Assembly (NCBI RefSeq): GCF_005405585.1
Contig: NZ_BJEQ01000007.1
Coordinates: 62,001 to 126,000, forward strand
Reading direction: 5' to 3'
Source of the DNA: Agarivorans sp. Toyoura001
GTDB lineage: Bacteria > Pseudomonadota > Gammaproteobacteria > Enterobacterales > Celerinatantimonadaceae
Length of the DNA: 64,000 bases
Below are positions 1 through 9,099 of the stretch, in pieces (position 1 is the stretch's first letter; the number at the start of each line of letters is the position of its first letter). The translations under genes and the position numbers were made by a program. The notes beneath the pieces are model-generated. The model saw only the letters and a program-made list of their open reading frames with translations, was not told where the DNA came from and did no database searches.

Positions 1-1
1 G

Positions 2-1078
2 GCGGTAGTACTAACCTTTGGTGGTCAGAAGCCGGTGGTTAAAATTGGCCGTATTGCTGGTCAATTTGCTAAACCTCGTAGCGAAGACATGGAAACGATT
101 AACGGCGAAAGCTGGCCGTCGTACCGCGGTGACATTATCAATGCCATCGACTTTAACGAGAAAAGCCGCGTGCCAGATCCGCAGCGTATGGTAGATGCTT
201 ACAACCAATCTACTTCAACGCTAAACTTGCTACGTGCATTTGCCCAAGGTGGCTTGGCTGATTTAAACCAAGTGCACAAATGGAACTTAGACTTCATTAA
301 GAAAAGCCCATTAGGCGAGCGTTATGAAGCGCTAGCGGGTAGCATTGAAGAGTCACTGGCCTTTATGAGCGCTTGTGGCATTAACCCAGCTACCGCACCA
401 CAACTTCGCGAAACTAACTTATACACTTCACACGAAGCCTTGTTACTGCCGTATGAGCAAGCTCTTACTCGCTGTGACAGCCTAACGGGCAAGTGGTATG
501 ACTGTTCTGCTCACATGTTGTGGATTGGTGACCGTACTCGCCAAATCGACCACGCTCACATCGAGTTTTTACGTGGCGTAGAAAACGCTATTGGCTTGAA
601 AGCCGGCCCAACTACCGATCCAGAAGAGTTGTTGCGCATTATCGACATCATTAACCCTAACAACGAAGCGGGTCGTTTGAACCTTATCGTTCGTATGGGC
701 GCTGATAAAGTGGCTGATCACCTACCTAACCTAATTAAAGCGGTAGAGCGTGAAGGTAAAAACGTAGTGTGGAGTTCAGACCCTATGCACGGCAATACCA
801 TTAAAGCGCCTAACGGTTACAAAACACGTCGCGTAGATGATGTATTGCGTGAAGTGCAGCAGTTCTTCCAGATCCATAAATCTGAAGGGACCTATGCGGG
901 TGGTGTTCACTTTGAAATGACTGGTCGTAACGTGACAGAATGTGTTGGTGGTGCTTTCCAAATCACTGAGCATGATCTGGCTCAGCGTTACCATACTTAC
1001 TGTGATCCACGCCTAAACGCTGACCAAGCTTTAGAATTAGCGTTCCTGATTGCAGACCATATCAAGGCAGCACGTTAA
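2..1078 (+). CDS. Class II DAHP synthase, 5' end outside the window
   Basis: Condenses phosphoenolpyruvate and erythrose 4-phosphate to DAHP, the first step of the shikimate pathway, in the cytoplasm. The reading frame is open to the window edge (A-V-V-L-T-F-G-G-Q), so about 358 residues of a family protein of roughly 450 are visible and the start is missing. Class II (plant/AroG-Mtb type) motifs are clear: [74 protein letters not shown] and [18 protein letters not shown], which carry the metal- and PEP-binding residues. The protein is unrelated in sequence to E. coli AroF/G/H. A GTG at 35 is an internal codon and not the start. A strong terminator follows directly, so the gene ends its transcription unit. 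The family call is firm. Confidence 0.95.
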   Translation, partial: AVVLTFGGQKPVVKIGRIAGQFAKPRSEDMETINGESWPSYRGDIINAIDFNEKSRVPDPQRMVDAYNQSTSTLNLLRAFAQGGLADLNQVHKWNLDFIKKSPLGERYEALAGSIEESLAFMSACGINPATAPQLRETNLYTSHEALLLPYEQALTRCDSLTGKWYDCSAHMLWIGDRTRQIDHAHIEFLRGVENAIGLKAGPTTDPEELLRIIDIINPNNEAGRLNLIVRMGADKVADHLPNLIKAVEREGKNVVWSSDPMHGNTIKAPNGYKTRRVDDVLREVQQFFQIHKSEGTYAGGVHFEMTGRNVTECVGGAFQITEHDLAQRYHTYCDPRLNADQALELAFLIADHIKAAR

Positions 1079-1097
1079 GACTTAGCACCTGTGATTA

Positions 1098-1120
1098 AGC
1101 CGCCTGTGGGCGGTTTTTTT
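1098..1120 (+). terminator. Rho-independent terminator after the DAHP synthase
   Basis: A stem CCGCC / GGCGG (1100-1104 with 1109-1113), extended by AA/TT, has a 4-nt loop and is followed by a run of seven T. It lies 20 bp after the stop codon. Confidence 0.9.
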
Positions 1121-1243
1121 GTGGCCTTTTTTTGACAGTTTTAATCGATAAAGTCGAAAAAACTGATGTAACTAGACGGCTTGCTTGCTGGCCTGCATAG
1201 CACTCCATAAATTGTCGCTTTTTGATTATTTAAGAGCGGCTCT

Positions 1244-2062
1244 ATGTCTTTAATCTCTCCTATCTTTAATGCAAGTTTACTGCTTAGTGCGCTATCTGTA
1301 AGTGCGCTAAGTATTGCCGATTCTAAGCCTCATTCTCCGGCGGAAGGCACCGAGCAAGAGCTACAAGACATGTCGGATCCGCTAGCGGTTTATACCCAAG
1401 CGGGTGTAGGTGTTACTAACAAAGGCTTAAACCTAAAAGTGGGGCAAACCTACGATACGGGTAATGCGAATACCATGGCGATGAACATCATCGAAGTAAA
1501 AGGCTTTGCGGGTGAAGCCTTAGGTTGGGATGGAAGCAGCCAGCGCGATGACTCCGTTGATTCCATTCGATTTCGTAATTTCGGTGTAGATCTAAGTAAT
1601 GGTCGTGGTTCGCAGTTAGACGTAAGTTACGATATCGGCAATGAGATGGGCAGCGCGTCTTATTCATTCATTCAGGCCTTGCCTAAATTTGGCCCTGTGC
1701 AGTTTTATCCTTTAGCTGGTGCTGGTGTAGCCTTTGCTAATAACTATGCCGAAGGCACTGCAGACCACGCTGCTGGATACTCGGTACCGGGTACCTTTGC
1801 TTTAGTGGGTACCTACTCAAAAATTACCATTACCGATAAAATATGGCTTAACTACAACCCAATGTGGATGAGCAGTCTTTCCGGTTCAGACTTTTACAAA
1901 GACAATGCCTTTGGTATGGGCAATAGTGATGTATTCGCTCATGAATTCGCTGCGTCTTACCAAATTAACGCGCGTGCCAATATCCGTTACTTTGCGAATT
2001 GGACCGAGTATTCAAACTTTCAAGATGGTGATCATCGAGTAGAGTTTAACTACCAGTTTTAG
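1244..2062 (+). CDS. Exported beta-barrel-like outer membrane protein, unknown function
   Basis: A 272-residue protein with an N-terminal hydrophobic signal-like segment (about residues 7-26). The mature part is rich in alternating Gly, Ser, Asn, Tyr and Phe and has no later transmembrane helix. It ends in Y-Q-F; a C-terminal Phe preceded by alternating aromatic residues is the usual BAM signal of outer membrane barrels. Likely strands include AGVGVTNKGLNLKVGQTY, QLDVSYDIGNEMGSASYSF and ANIRYFANWTEYSNF. It stands alone between two terminators, so it is monocistronic. I cannot name a substrate. It could be a small channel or a structural barrel. The outer membrane location is inferred from composition. 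Confidence 0.6.
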   Translation: MSLISPIFNASLLLSALSVSALSIADSKPHSPAEGTEQELQDMSDPLAVYTQAGVGVTNKGLNLKVGQTYDTGNANTMAMNIIEVKGFAGEALGWDGSSQRDDSVDSIRFRNFGVDLSNGRGSQLDVSYDIGNEMGSASYSFIQALPKFGPVQFYPLAGAGVAFANNYAEGTADHAAGYSVPGTFALVGTYSKITITDKIWLNYNPMWMSSLSGSDFYKDNAFGMGNSDVFAHEFAASYQINARANIRYFANWTEYSNFQDGDHRVEFNYQF

Positions 2063-2104
2063 GCTTGGCCATTAAGTATTAGTTAGCCAAACCAACAATG
2101 AATT

Positions 2105-2128
2105 AGCCGCGGTCACGCGGCTTTTTTA
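2105..2128 (+). terminator. Rho-independent terminator after the barrel protein gene
   Basis: Perfect 7-bp stem AGCCGCG / CGCGGCT (2105-2111 with 2116-2122), 4-nt loop GTCA, then a T tract. Confidence 0.9.
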
Positions 2129-2207
2129 TGGCTGAGCAAATATCGGGTCGCTTGTTGTTTAGCTTTGATGCACACTGCTCAAATAAGTAGGATTAAGGAC
2201 GTACAAA

Positions 2208-3101
2208 ATGGATTTAGCCAGTGTAATTAGGTTGTTACTGCTATCGGCAATATGGGGCAGCTCGTTTTTGTTTATGCGTATCGCCGCGCCTGTATTAGGC
2301 CCCGGTATCCTGATTGAGCTTCGGGTAGGCTTTGCAGCTTTGTTTTTAATGCTGGTGGGCTTCGCCATTAAAAAGCAGCTCAAGTGGCGCGAACACTGGC
2401 GTCATTACATGATATTGGGCTTGTTTAATTCTGCCTTACCGTTCTTGTTATTGGCTTATGCTGCGCAAACCTTATCGGCGTCTTTACTCTCTATTCTCAA
2501 TGCCACCGCGCCTATTTGGGGGGCGATTATTTCCGCGCTTTGGTTGCGCCAAGCCATGCCGTTTAAAAAGGTATTAGGTTTGGTGGTGGGTATCGCGGGG
2601 GTAGCGATATTGGTTGGAGTAGATAGCGCTGCACTAAGCCTTGATGCCAAGGTGGCCATTAGTGCCTCTATTGGTGCTGCGGTGTGTTACGGCATTGCCA
2701 GCACTTATGCGCATTCAGCTAAATCCGTTGAGCCTTTTGCTAATGCCCACGGGGGCATGTGGGCATCCACCCTGTTAGTTGCGCCAGCCATGCTATTTTT
2801 CCCCATTGTAGAGGCACCCTCGGCTAACTTAATGCTGTCGGTGGTGTTTTTGGGCGTGGTATGCAGTGGTGTAGCGTATTTACTGTATTACCGATTAATT
2901 AGTGATGTGGGGGCTTCCTCTGCACTCACCGTTACTTTTTTGATTCCGGTGTTTGGTATTCTTTGGGGCAGCGTATTCTTAAATGAAGCAGTGTCTTGGA
3001 ATACCTTGTTAGGCACCTCGGTGATATTGGTGGGTACCGCTTTAGTTACCGGCTTCTCTCCTCGCACCGTGTTTGCCGCAAGACAACAAACCAGTCGTTA
3101 G
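2208..3101 (+). CDS. EamA/DMT family permease
   Basis: A 297-residue polytopic inner membrane protein with about ten hydrophobic segments arranged as two repeated halves, the architecture of drug/metabolite transporters (EamA, RhaT/YdcZ type). Family features are the N-terminal LLLSAIWGSSFLFMRIA, a hallmark WGS-F-F/R segment, and the second-half motif VTFLIPVFGILWGSVFLNE, where P-V-F-G and the Glu are typical. The start ATG follows AAGGA at good spacing. Substrates in this family range from amino acids to nucleosides and cannot be read from sequence. It has its own upstream terminator and is followed by two unrelated membrane genes on the same strand. Confidence 0.88.
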   Translation: MDLASVIRLLLLSAIWGSSFLFMRIAAPVLGPGILIELRVGFAALFLMLVGFAIKKQLKWREHWRHYMILGLFNSALPFLLLAYAAQTLSASLLSILNATAPIWGAIISALWLRQAMPFKKVLGLVVGIAGVAILVGVDSAALSLDAKVAISASIGAAVCYGIASTYAHSAKSVEPFANAHGGMWASTLLVAPAMLFFPIVEAPSANLMLSVVFLGVVCSGVAYLLYYRLISDVGASSALTVTFLIPVFGILWGSVFLNEAVSWNTLLGTSVILVGTALVTGFSPRTVFAARQQTSR

Positions 3102-3179
3102 GCTTTGCATCAATAAACAAGCACTTAACTAGCCAAACAGCCAAGCGCTAGCCATACTTAAGTTTTTCTGGGAGGGCTT

Positions 3180-3713
3180 ATGCGCTGGCGTTTTACTCGC
3201 ACTCAAGTTTTGGTATCGATAGGCTTGCTGTTCAATATTGTGGCAGCGCTAATGACCAACTTTTACATCGACAGTGTGAGCCAAGATGCTCATCAATTAG
3301 TGCAACAGCAGCAAGCAAACGACAACCTAATCAAACAAACCTGGCTGCAGATAGAGTCTTTAGAGCGCAAGCGTGAGTTAATTTTGGCTTTAGTGAGTAA
3401 TGAAGCACAAACCTCTCAGCCCATCCCGCAAACCGTGCAACAACTGCTGGCTAAAGATCTTAAATATTGGTTAGAAATGGGCGAAGTGCCTAGTATCAAT
3501 TTGAGTAATTTGGCGGCTTTAGATCGTTTAGTCTCAAAGGTGCAAAATCAATTACGCGAGCGCATAGATAATTGGTACTTGCAGAACATCGATTTAATGG
3601 GCGCTTATACCGACCAGATGGGCACTATTTCTAGCCTGCGAAATCTCGCCCTGTTTTTACAAATGATCGGCTTAGCGCTAATTCTAGCCCGAGATTTAAG
3701 CCGCCCCGAGTAG
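3180..3713 (+). CDS. Small membrane protein with periplasmic helical domain, unknown
   Basis: A 177-residue protein that I do not recognise. It has one N-terminal transmembrane helix (about residues 9-28), then a roughly 120-residue polar, Gln- and Leu-rich helical stretch (Q-L-V-Q-Q-Q-Q-A-N pattern, probably coiled coil), and a hydrophobic C-terminal segment (LALFLQMIGLALILA). The layout resembles the sensor part of a chemoreceptor or histidine kinase without any output domain. The start follows GGGAGG. The next gene begins 14 bp after its stop, so the two are probably co-transcribed and may work together at the membrane. No function is proposed. Confidence 0.6.
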   Translation: MRWRFTRTQVLVSIGLLFNIVAALMTNFYIDSVSQDAHQLVQQQQANDNLIKQTWLQIESLERKRELILALVSNEAQTSQPIPQTVQQLLAKDLKYWLEMGEVPSINLSNLAALDRLVSKVQNQLRERIDNWYLQNIDLMGAYTDQMGTISSLRNLALFLQMIGLALILARDLSRPE

Positions 3714-3727
3714 TTAAGGACAGACCA

Positions 3728-4273
3728 TTGGCAAATACTGAACACCAAGAACAGCTCGATCTTATCGATACTATTAGCGTGCTATGTTACCGCGTAGGTT
3801 GGTTAACGCTAAGCTTTAGCTTTGCATGTGCCTGTTACCACAGTATTGCTGATGGTGTGGTTTGGCAGCCGCTATGGTTGCTTGCAGCAGCCAGTGCATT
3901 ACTGGCGCACAATCTTCACTTATATAACAAAGCCATTCGTTATCTGGTCCAAAGCGCTGCGTGGAGTGCAGTGTGGCTTAGCATGGCTTATTACTTGTGG
4001 CATTGGCCAATCTTAGACATGTTCGCCTTAGCCGGCTTTTATCTGGTTTTTGCCGCAGTAGCCTTTAAAGAGAGTTTTTGTTTTAACTTGGGTTCACTGC
4101 GTTGGCTAGGCGCGGTATTAGCCGTGGACTTCTTAATAAACCTAAGCCCTTGGCCAAACCTGCGTAGTATAAGCTTGCTGATTATCGCAGCTGTATGCCT
4201 TTATATTGCTGTTCAAAAATGCCGTCAGCCACTGCATTACGATATTGGTAAAAAGGCCAATTATCAGCTCTAA
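3728..4273 (+). CDS. DUF2301-like integral membrane protein
   Basis: A 181-residue protein with about five to six transmembrane segments. The stretch VAFKESFCFN in the second half matches the F-K-E-(A/S)-F-C-F signature I associate with DUF2301 membrane proteins (known from cyanobacteria and marine gammaproteobacteria, function unknown). The start is TTG at 3728, preceded by AAGGA at the right distance; no ATG is available. It lies 14 bp after the preceding membrane gene. Its last four bases overlap the end of the convergent argO gene. The family assignment is from memory of the motif and is moderate. Confidence 0.6.
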   Translation: MANTEHQEQLDLIDTISVLCYRVGWLTLSFSFACACYHSIADGVVWQPLWLLAAASALLAHNLHLYNKAIRYLVQSAAWSAVWLSMAYYLWHWPILDMFALAGFYLVFAAVAFKESFCFNLGSLRWLGAVLAVDFLINLSPWPNLRSISLLIIAAVCLYIAVQKCRQPLHYDIGKKANYQL

Positions 4274-4881
4274 GCAAACACAAACTTGAGTAAATAAATG
4301 GCTAAACCAAACATCATGACGCCAATTAAACTGTCGATAATTTGTTGAGCGCGAGGTTTAGCTAACCACGGTGCTAGCTTGGCTCCCATCAAGGCTAAAC
4401 CAAAAAACCACAGGAACGAGGCACTAATTCCGCCAGCCACAAACATTGGCCTTTGCTCAACACTAATATTGGCGGCAAACCCACCTAAAATCACAATGGT
4501 ATCGATGTAGACATGTGGATTTAAGAAGGTAAATGCACAACAAGCCAAGATAATGGCTTTAAGCTCATGTTTAGCTTCGCCCTGTTCTAAGCTGCTTTCA
4601 CCTCGCCAAGCCCGCTGTAAACACTGAAAGCCATACATCATCATAAAGCCTGAGCCTAAAATACTAATGGTGTATAACAACCAAGGATAAGCGCTAAATA
4701 ACTTGGCTCCGCCCCAAACACCGATGCACATAAAAAACACATCGGCCAATGAACATAGGCTAGCGACTAACAAATGATGACGACGACGAATGCCTTGGTT
4801 AAGCACAAAGGCGTTTTGCATGCCAATGGGCATAATTAGCGTAGCCATTAAACTAAGGCCGGTAAAGTAGGTACTAAGCAT
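4270..4881 (-). CDS. argO: Arginine exporter ArgO (LysE family)
   Basis: A 203-residue inner membrane protein with about six helices. The N-terminus, with the segment MPIGMQNAFVLNQGIRRRHH, matches the LysE/ArgO signature (G-P/M-x-N-A-F-V-x-N-Q-G-I-R-R). ArgO exports arginine and toxic analogues such as canavanine. It is divergent from an ArgP-type LysR gene 92 bp away. This is the arrangement expected for direct ArgP control, although in E. coli argP and argO are neighbours in a different layout. The 3' end overlaps the convergent DUF2301-like gene by 4 bp. No strong ribosome binding site is visible. Confidence 0.9.
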   Translation of the reverse strand: MLSTYFTGLSLMATLIMPIGMQNAFVLNQGIRRRHHLLVASLCSLADVFFMCIGVWGGAKLFSAYPWLLYTISILGSGFMMMYGFQCLQRAWRGESSLEQGEAKHELKAIILACCAFTFLNPHVYIDTIVILGGFAANISVEQRPMFVAGGISASFLWFFGLALMGAKLAPWLAKPRAQQIIDSLIGVMMFGLAIYLLKFVFA

Positions 4882-4973
4882 AAAAAGCGTCGTTGGCGAA
4901 ATAATGACAGGACTATACCCAGAGGATTTGCTTTAATATAGCTAATAAATTTAATACTAGATAAGTTTTGCTA
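4882..4973. promoter_or_regulatory. Shared argO/argP control region
   Basis: The 92-bp divergent gap is AT-rich, with the segment GCTTTAATATAGCTAATAAA near the middle. LysR proteins usually bind such a gap and control both genes. No exact ArgP operator could be fixed by eye. Confidence 0.45.
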
Positions 4974-5876
4974 ATGAAGCTGGGTGATATTGATTACAAG
5001 TTATTGAAAGCCTTAGATGCAGTGCTTAGTGAGCAGAGTTTTGAGCGCGCCGCACAACGTTTACATCTTACTCAATCGGCCATCTCGCAGCGCATTAAGG
5101 CACTTGAAAGCCAACTGGGCCAGCCCTTGTTGATTCGCTCTCAGCCGCTTATGCCTACTGAGTTAGGCCAGCGCTTACTCGGCCACTATCAGCAAGTTCT
5201 GCAGTTAGAAACCGAGCTAGCCAGCCAACTCAATGTTGATGATACTCGCGCTCAAGCCTTGCCTTTAGCGGTGAATGCCGACAGTTTAGCGAGTTGGTTA
5301 ATTCCGGCACTAAGCCCTACCTTGCAGCAGCAAAGGGTAGAGATGAACTTGTATGTAGAAGATGAGTCTCGTACTTGGCAGCGGATGCGTAGTGGAGAAG
5401 TATTAGCTTGTGTGACCAGCCGTGCTGCAGCGGTAGCGGGCAGCGAAAGCCATTTTTTGGGTTACATGGAATATTTGTGTGTTGCTACCCCCGAATTTGC
5501 CCAGCGATTTTTCCCCAAGGGAGTCAACAGAGAGAGTTTGAGCTTAGCGCCTGGCATGTCGTTTGATCAGCACGATGATATGCATATTCAGTTTTTGTTA
5601 GAACATTTTTCTTTAAGTCCAGGGCAGTATCCTTGCCACACAGTACGCTCTTCTGAAGCCTTTATGGAGCTGGCGTTAGCCAGTGGTGCCTATAGCCTTA
5701 ACCCGCGTTTACATGTGGCCAAACACCTAACCAATGGCAGCCTATTAAACCTTACACCGGCCCTGCAAGTAAGGGTGCCGCTGTACTGGCATCATTGGCA
5801 ATTAGCAGGTAAGTTAATGAAACAGTTAAGTGAGCAAATCTGCAGCTACACCAAAAGGTGTTTACCCCAGCACTAG
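4974..5876 (+). CDS. argP: LysR-family regulator ArgP
   Basis: A 300-residue regulator. The N-terminal winged HTH (residues about 3-60) contains ALDAVLSEQSFERAAQRLH and LTQSAISQRIKALE, very close to E. coli ArgP (ALDAVIRERGFERAAQKLC, ITQSAVSQRIKQLE). The rest is the LysR effector domain. ArgP binds lysine or arginine and activates argO, among other genes. I chose the ATG at 4974, because it gives the family N-terminus M-K-x-x-D-Y-x-x-L-x-A-L. A TTG two codons upstream (4968) is also possible, and neither has a good Shine-Dalgarno. Its position next to a divergent exporter supports the name. Confidence 0.92.
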   Translation: MKLGDIDYKLLKALDAVLSEQSFERAAQRLHLTQSAISQRIKALESQLGQPLLIRSQPLMPTELGQRLLGHYQQVLQLETELASQLNVDDTRAQALPLAVNADSLASWLIPALSPTLQQQRVEMNLYVEDESRTWQRMRSGEVLACVTSRAAAVAGSESHFLGYMEYLCVATPEFAQRFFPKGVNRESLSLAPGMSFDQHDDMHIQFLLEHFSLSPGQYPCHTVRSSEAFMELALASGAYSLNPRLHVAKHLTNGSLLNLTPALQVRVPLYWHHWQLAGKLMKQLSEQICSYTKRCLPQH

Positions 5877-5911
5877 CTAATAGCCTAAGACATTACTGAG
5901 AAGGACAGCCG

Positions 5912-7057
5912 ATGAAAATTGTTATTGCGCCTGATTCATTTAAAGAGAGCCTAAGTGCCATGGAAGCGGCCGACATGATCGAACAAGGCTTCCAACAAAT
6001 TTTCCCTGATGCTGAATATCTAAAGGTGCCCTTGGCCGATGGTGGTGAAGGTACTGTGCAAGCCATGGTTGATGCGACCAAGGGGCAAATTATGCCGGTA
6101 CTAGTGGCAGGTCCAAGGGGGAATCAGGTAGAAGCGTTTTTTGGCATTCTTGGTGACAAGCAAACCGCTGTTATTGAAATGGCCGCTGCCTCGGGTTTAT
6201 ATTTGGTTGAACCTGCACTGCGCGACCCACGAAAAACCTCAAGTTATGGTACTGGCGAGTTAATTAGTGCTGCTTTAGATGCCGGTGCTAGCAAGCTGAT
6301 TATTGGCTTAGGCGGTAGCGCGACCAATGATGCTGGAGTAGGCATGTTGCAAGCACTGGGGGCGCAGTTTTACGATAAGTTTAATAAACCACTAAAACGC
6401 GGTGGCGGTGAGCTGATTGATTTGGAGTCGATTGATATTTCAGGCTTAGATCCGCGCTTAGCTGAAGTAGAGATTGAAGTTGCTTGTGATGTTGATAACC
6501 CCTTATGTGGAGAACATGGCGCAAGTGCTATATTTGGTCCACAAAAAGGTGCCACACCAGAGATGATCCGTCAGCTTGATGCTGCCCTTGGCCGCTTTGC
6601 GGCTGTGGTATTTAGCCAATTTGGCATCGATATTATGCATGCCGCGGGTAGCGGCGCGGCGGGTGGTTTAGGCGCTGCTTTGCTAGCGTTTATGCAGGCC
6701 GATTTGCGCCCTGGGGTGCAAATTGTTACCGAAGCGGTAGATTTAGCCAATAGTGTTGAAGGTGCTGATTTGCTCATCACAGGTGAAGGGCGCATCGATA
6801 GTCAAACCATTGCCGGTAAAACCCCCTATGGCGCAGCGCAAATTGCGATGCAGTTTGATGTACCGGTGATTGCGTTAGCGGGGGCGATGTTACCTGGTTA
6901 CGAAGTAGTGCATGAACATGGCATAGATGTGGTGTTCTCGGTGGTGCCAGGGCCTTGCGATTTAGCCCATGCTCTAGTTGAAGCTGAGCAAAACCTGTTT
7001 GTGAGTGCGCGTAACGTAGCGGCAACCCTCAAACTTAGCCAACAAATATTTAGCTAA
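5912..7057 (+). CDS. Glycerate 2-kinase (GarK/GlxK family)
   Basis: A 381-residue cytoplasmic kinase that phosphorylates D-glycerate with ATP, feeding glyoxylate or glucarate catabolism into glycolysis. Family motifs: the N-terminal KIVIAPDSFKESLSA, VPLADGGEGTVQAM, GLGGSATNDAGVGMLQALGA (glycine-rich loop), GSGAAGGLGAAL and LITGEGRIDSQT. The length equals that of E. coli GarK/GlxK. The start has GAGAAGGA at good spacing. No glyoxylate-pathway partners (gcl, glxR, garL) are in the window, so the gene is isolated here and I cannot choose between GarK and GlxK. The stop lies only 22 bp before the LexA-type box of topB. Confidence 0.93.
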   Translation: MKIVIAPDSFKESLSAMEAADMIEQGFQQIFPDAEYLKVPLADGGEGTVQAMVDATKGQIMPVLVAGPRGNQVEAFFGILGDKQTAVIEMAAASGLYLVEPALRDPRKTSSYGTGELISAALDAGASKLIIGLGGSATNDAGVGMLQALGAQFYDKFNKPLKRGGGELIDLESIDISGLDPRLAEVEIEVACDVDNPLCGEHGASAIFGPQKGATPEMIRQLDAALGRFAAVVFSQFGIDIMHAAGSGAAGGLGAALLAFMQADLRPGVQIVTEAVDLANSVEGADLLITGEGRIDSQTIAGKTPYGAAQIAMQFDVPVIALAGAMLPGYEVVHEHGIDVVFSVVPGPCDLAHALVEAEQNLFVSARNVAATLKLSQQIFS

Positions 7058-7078
7058 TAATAAAAATCGGCTACAATG

Positions 7079-7094
7079 CTGTATAAAATCACAG
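7079..7094. promoter_or_regulatory. LexA-type (SOS) box upstream of topB
   Basis: The 16 bases read CTGT-ATAAAATC-ACAG, an exact match to the gammaproteobacterial consensus CTGT-N8-ACAG with an AT-rich core. It contains a -10-like TATAAA, and its 3' edge abuts the likely ribosome binding site AGGTG of topB (start at 7108). Its placement over a promoter fits LexA repression. The match is seen in the sequence; SOS control is inferred. Confidence 0.6.
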
Positions 7095-7107
7095 GTGTTG
7101 TAGCCCA

Positions 7108-9093
7108 TTGCGTCTCTATATTGCTGAAAAACCAAGCCTTGCACGCGCCATTGCTGCCGTGTTGCCAAAGCCTCAACAAAAACAAAATGGTTATATTCAG
7201 TTAGCCAATGGTGACTGTGTAACTTGGTGCATAGGTCATTTGCTGGAACAAGCCGAGCCTGAGCATTACGACAGCCGTTTTAAACAATGGCGTTTCGAAC
7301 ACCTGCCCATATTGCCCGAACAGTGGCAATGGAAAGCTAAATCTAAAACCGCCTCTCAGTTAAAAGTGATTAAGAGCTTAATCAAACAAGCAAATAGTTT
7401 GGTGCACGCAGGGGATCCCGACAGAGAAGGGCAACTGCTGGTGGATTTGGTGATTGACCATTGCAAAGCTAAAGTGGCACTAAAGCAACAATGTCAGCGA
7501 GTGTTACTCAGTGATTTAAACCCTGCTGCGGTATCTCGGGCTTTAACGCAATTAAAGTCTAATCAAGAATTTAGCGCTTTATCTACCTCAGCACTGGCAC
7601 GCTCCAGAGCCGATTGGTTATACGGAATTAATCTTACTCGCGCTTACACCTTAAAAGGCCAACAGCAAGGGTATTCAGGCGTACTATCGGTAGGGCGTGT
7701 GCAAACCCCTATCTTGGGTTTAGTGGTGCGCAGGGATCAAGAGATTGCCGAATTTGTTAGTCGCCCTTATTTTCAGGTTGAGGCTAAATTGCAAACCGAG
7801 CAAGGGGAAATGTTTAGTGCTATGTGGCAACCTAGCGACGCCTGCGAAGCCTATCAAGATGAAGAAGGCCGGGTGCTGAGTCGGCCTTTAGCCGAGCATG
7901 TTGCGAAACGAATTACCCAGCAAAGTGCCGAAGTTAGCGCCTTAAAGCAGCAAGACAAACAACAAGCTCCCCCTTTACCGTATAACCTGTCTAGCCTGCA
8001 AATTGACGCAGCTAAACGTTTTGCTTATAGCGCTAAACAGGTGCTGGATATTTGCCAAGCCTTGTACGAGCGGCATACCTTAATTACCTACCCGCGTTCC
8101 GACAGCCGCTATCTTCCTAAGCAGCACCATGCTGACGCGCCCAAGGTGTTGGCGGCGATTCAAGGTAATAGCCAAGAGCTTGCTAAGGCCGTTAGTGAGG
8201 CTGATGTCAGTAAGCGCAGTAAAGCGTGGAATGATGCCAAGGTAGATGCTCACCACGCCATTATTCCTACCGAAAAGCATTACGCGGTGGCTAAGTTAGG
8301 CGAAGCAGAGCGCCGCGTATATGAGTTAATCGCCCGCCAATACATTGTTCAGTTTTACCCACATTATCTTTATGCCCACACCGAAGCCAAAATAATCATT
8401 CAAGATGGCCTGTTTAAAGCTACTGCCAACCAAATCAAACAACTTGGTTGGAAGACTTTGTTTCCGCAAAAGAAAGGCAGTGAAGAAAGTGAAAAAACCT
8501 TACCACCACTTGCTAAGAGCCAGCCTTTGCATTGCCTAGAGGGCATAGTGCTTGATAAGCACACTCAACCGCCTAAGGCCTTTACCGACGCAACGTTACT
8601 GGCGGCCATGACCGGCATTGCGAGGTTTGTGCAAGATAAGGAACTAAAAGCAGTGTTAAAAGAAACCGATGGTTTAGGCACTGAAGCCACGCGAGCGGGT
8701 ATTATTGAGTTGCTATTCAAACGTGGGTTTTTACTGCGACAAGCCAAACAGATCCATGCTAGCGACAGCGGGAAAGCCTTGGTGAATGCTTTGCCTACCA
8801 TGTGTACTTGGCCAGACATGACCGCGCATTGGGAAACCCAGTTAAATGCCATTAGCCAGAAAAACCAAAGTTACCAAGGTTTTATGCAAGGCATGCAAGG
8901 ACAGTTAAATCAGTTAGTTGAGCAAAGTGCCAGTGTAAACGCCCAAGCCTTTGCTGGGTTGGCGCAACCTCAAACTAAACGGCGCTTTCGTAAAGGAAAA
9001 GCTAATACTAAAAGTGGTGGTTCGGCCTATAAGGCCAAAGGTGCTAACAAGGCTAAACCAGCACCTCGAGGGCGAAAAGCCGCTGCGAGCTAG
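7108..9093 (+). CDS. topB: DNA topoisomerase III
   Basis: A 661-residue type IA topoisomerase that decatenates DNA and resolves recombination intermediates with RecQ-type helicases. The N-terminal TOPRIM domain starts RLYIAEKPSLARAIAAVLP and has AGDPDREGQLLVD (acidic metal-binding D-x-D). The active tyrosine is Y328 in LITYPRSDSRY, the same number as in E. coli TopB. Other motifs are SVGRVQTPILGLV and GLGTEATRAGIIE. The C-terminus lacks zinc fingers and ends in a Lys/Arg/Ala-rich tail (from about residue 625) suited to DNA contact. The start is TTG (7108) behind AGGTG, fixed by alignment to the E. coli N-terminus. The LexA-type box lies immediately upstream and a Qnr-like gene 6 bp downstream. 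Confidence 0.96.
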   Translation: MRLYIAEKPSLARAIAAVLPKPQQKQNGYIQLANGDCVTWCIGHLLEQAEPEHYDSRFKQWRFEHLPILPEQWQWKAKSKTASQLKVIKSLIKQANSLVHAGDPDREGQLLVDLVIDHCKAKVALKQQCQRVLLSDLNPAAVSRALTQLKSNQEFSALSTSALARSRADWLYGINLTRAYTLKGQQQGYSGVLSVGRVQTPILGLVVRRDQEIAEFVSRPYFQVEAKLQTEQGEMFSAMWQPSDACEAYQDEEGRVLSRPLAEHVAKRITQQSAEVSALKQQDKQQAPPLPYNLSSLQIDAAKRFAYSAKQVLDICQALYERHTLITYPRSDSRYLPKQHHADAPKVLAAIQGNSQELAKAVSEADVSKRSKAWNDAKVDAHHAIIPTEKHYAVAKLGEAERRVYELIARQYIVQFYPHYLYAHTEAKIIIQDGLFKATANQIKQLGWKTLFPQKKGSEESEKTLPPLAKSQPLHCLEGIVLDKHTQPPKAFTDATLLAAMTGIARFVQDKELKAVLKETDGLGTEATRAGIIELLFKRGFLLRQAKQIHASDSGKALVNALPTMCTWPDMTAHWETQLNAISQKNQSYQGFMQGMQGQLNQLVEQSASVNAQAFAGLAQPQTKRRFRKGKANTKSGGSAYKAKGANKAKPAPRGRKAAAS

Positions 9094-9099
9094 GAGCTA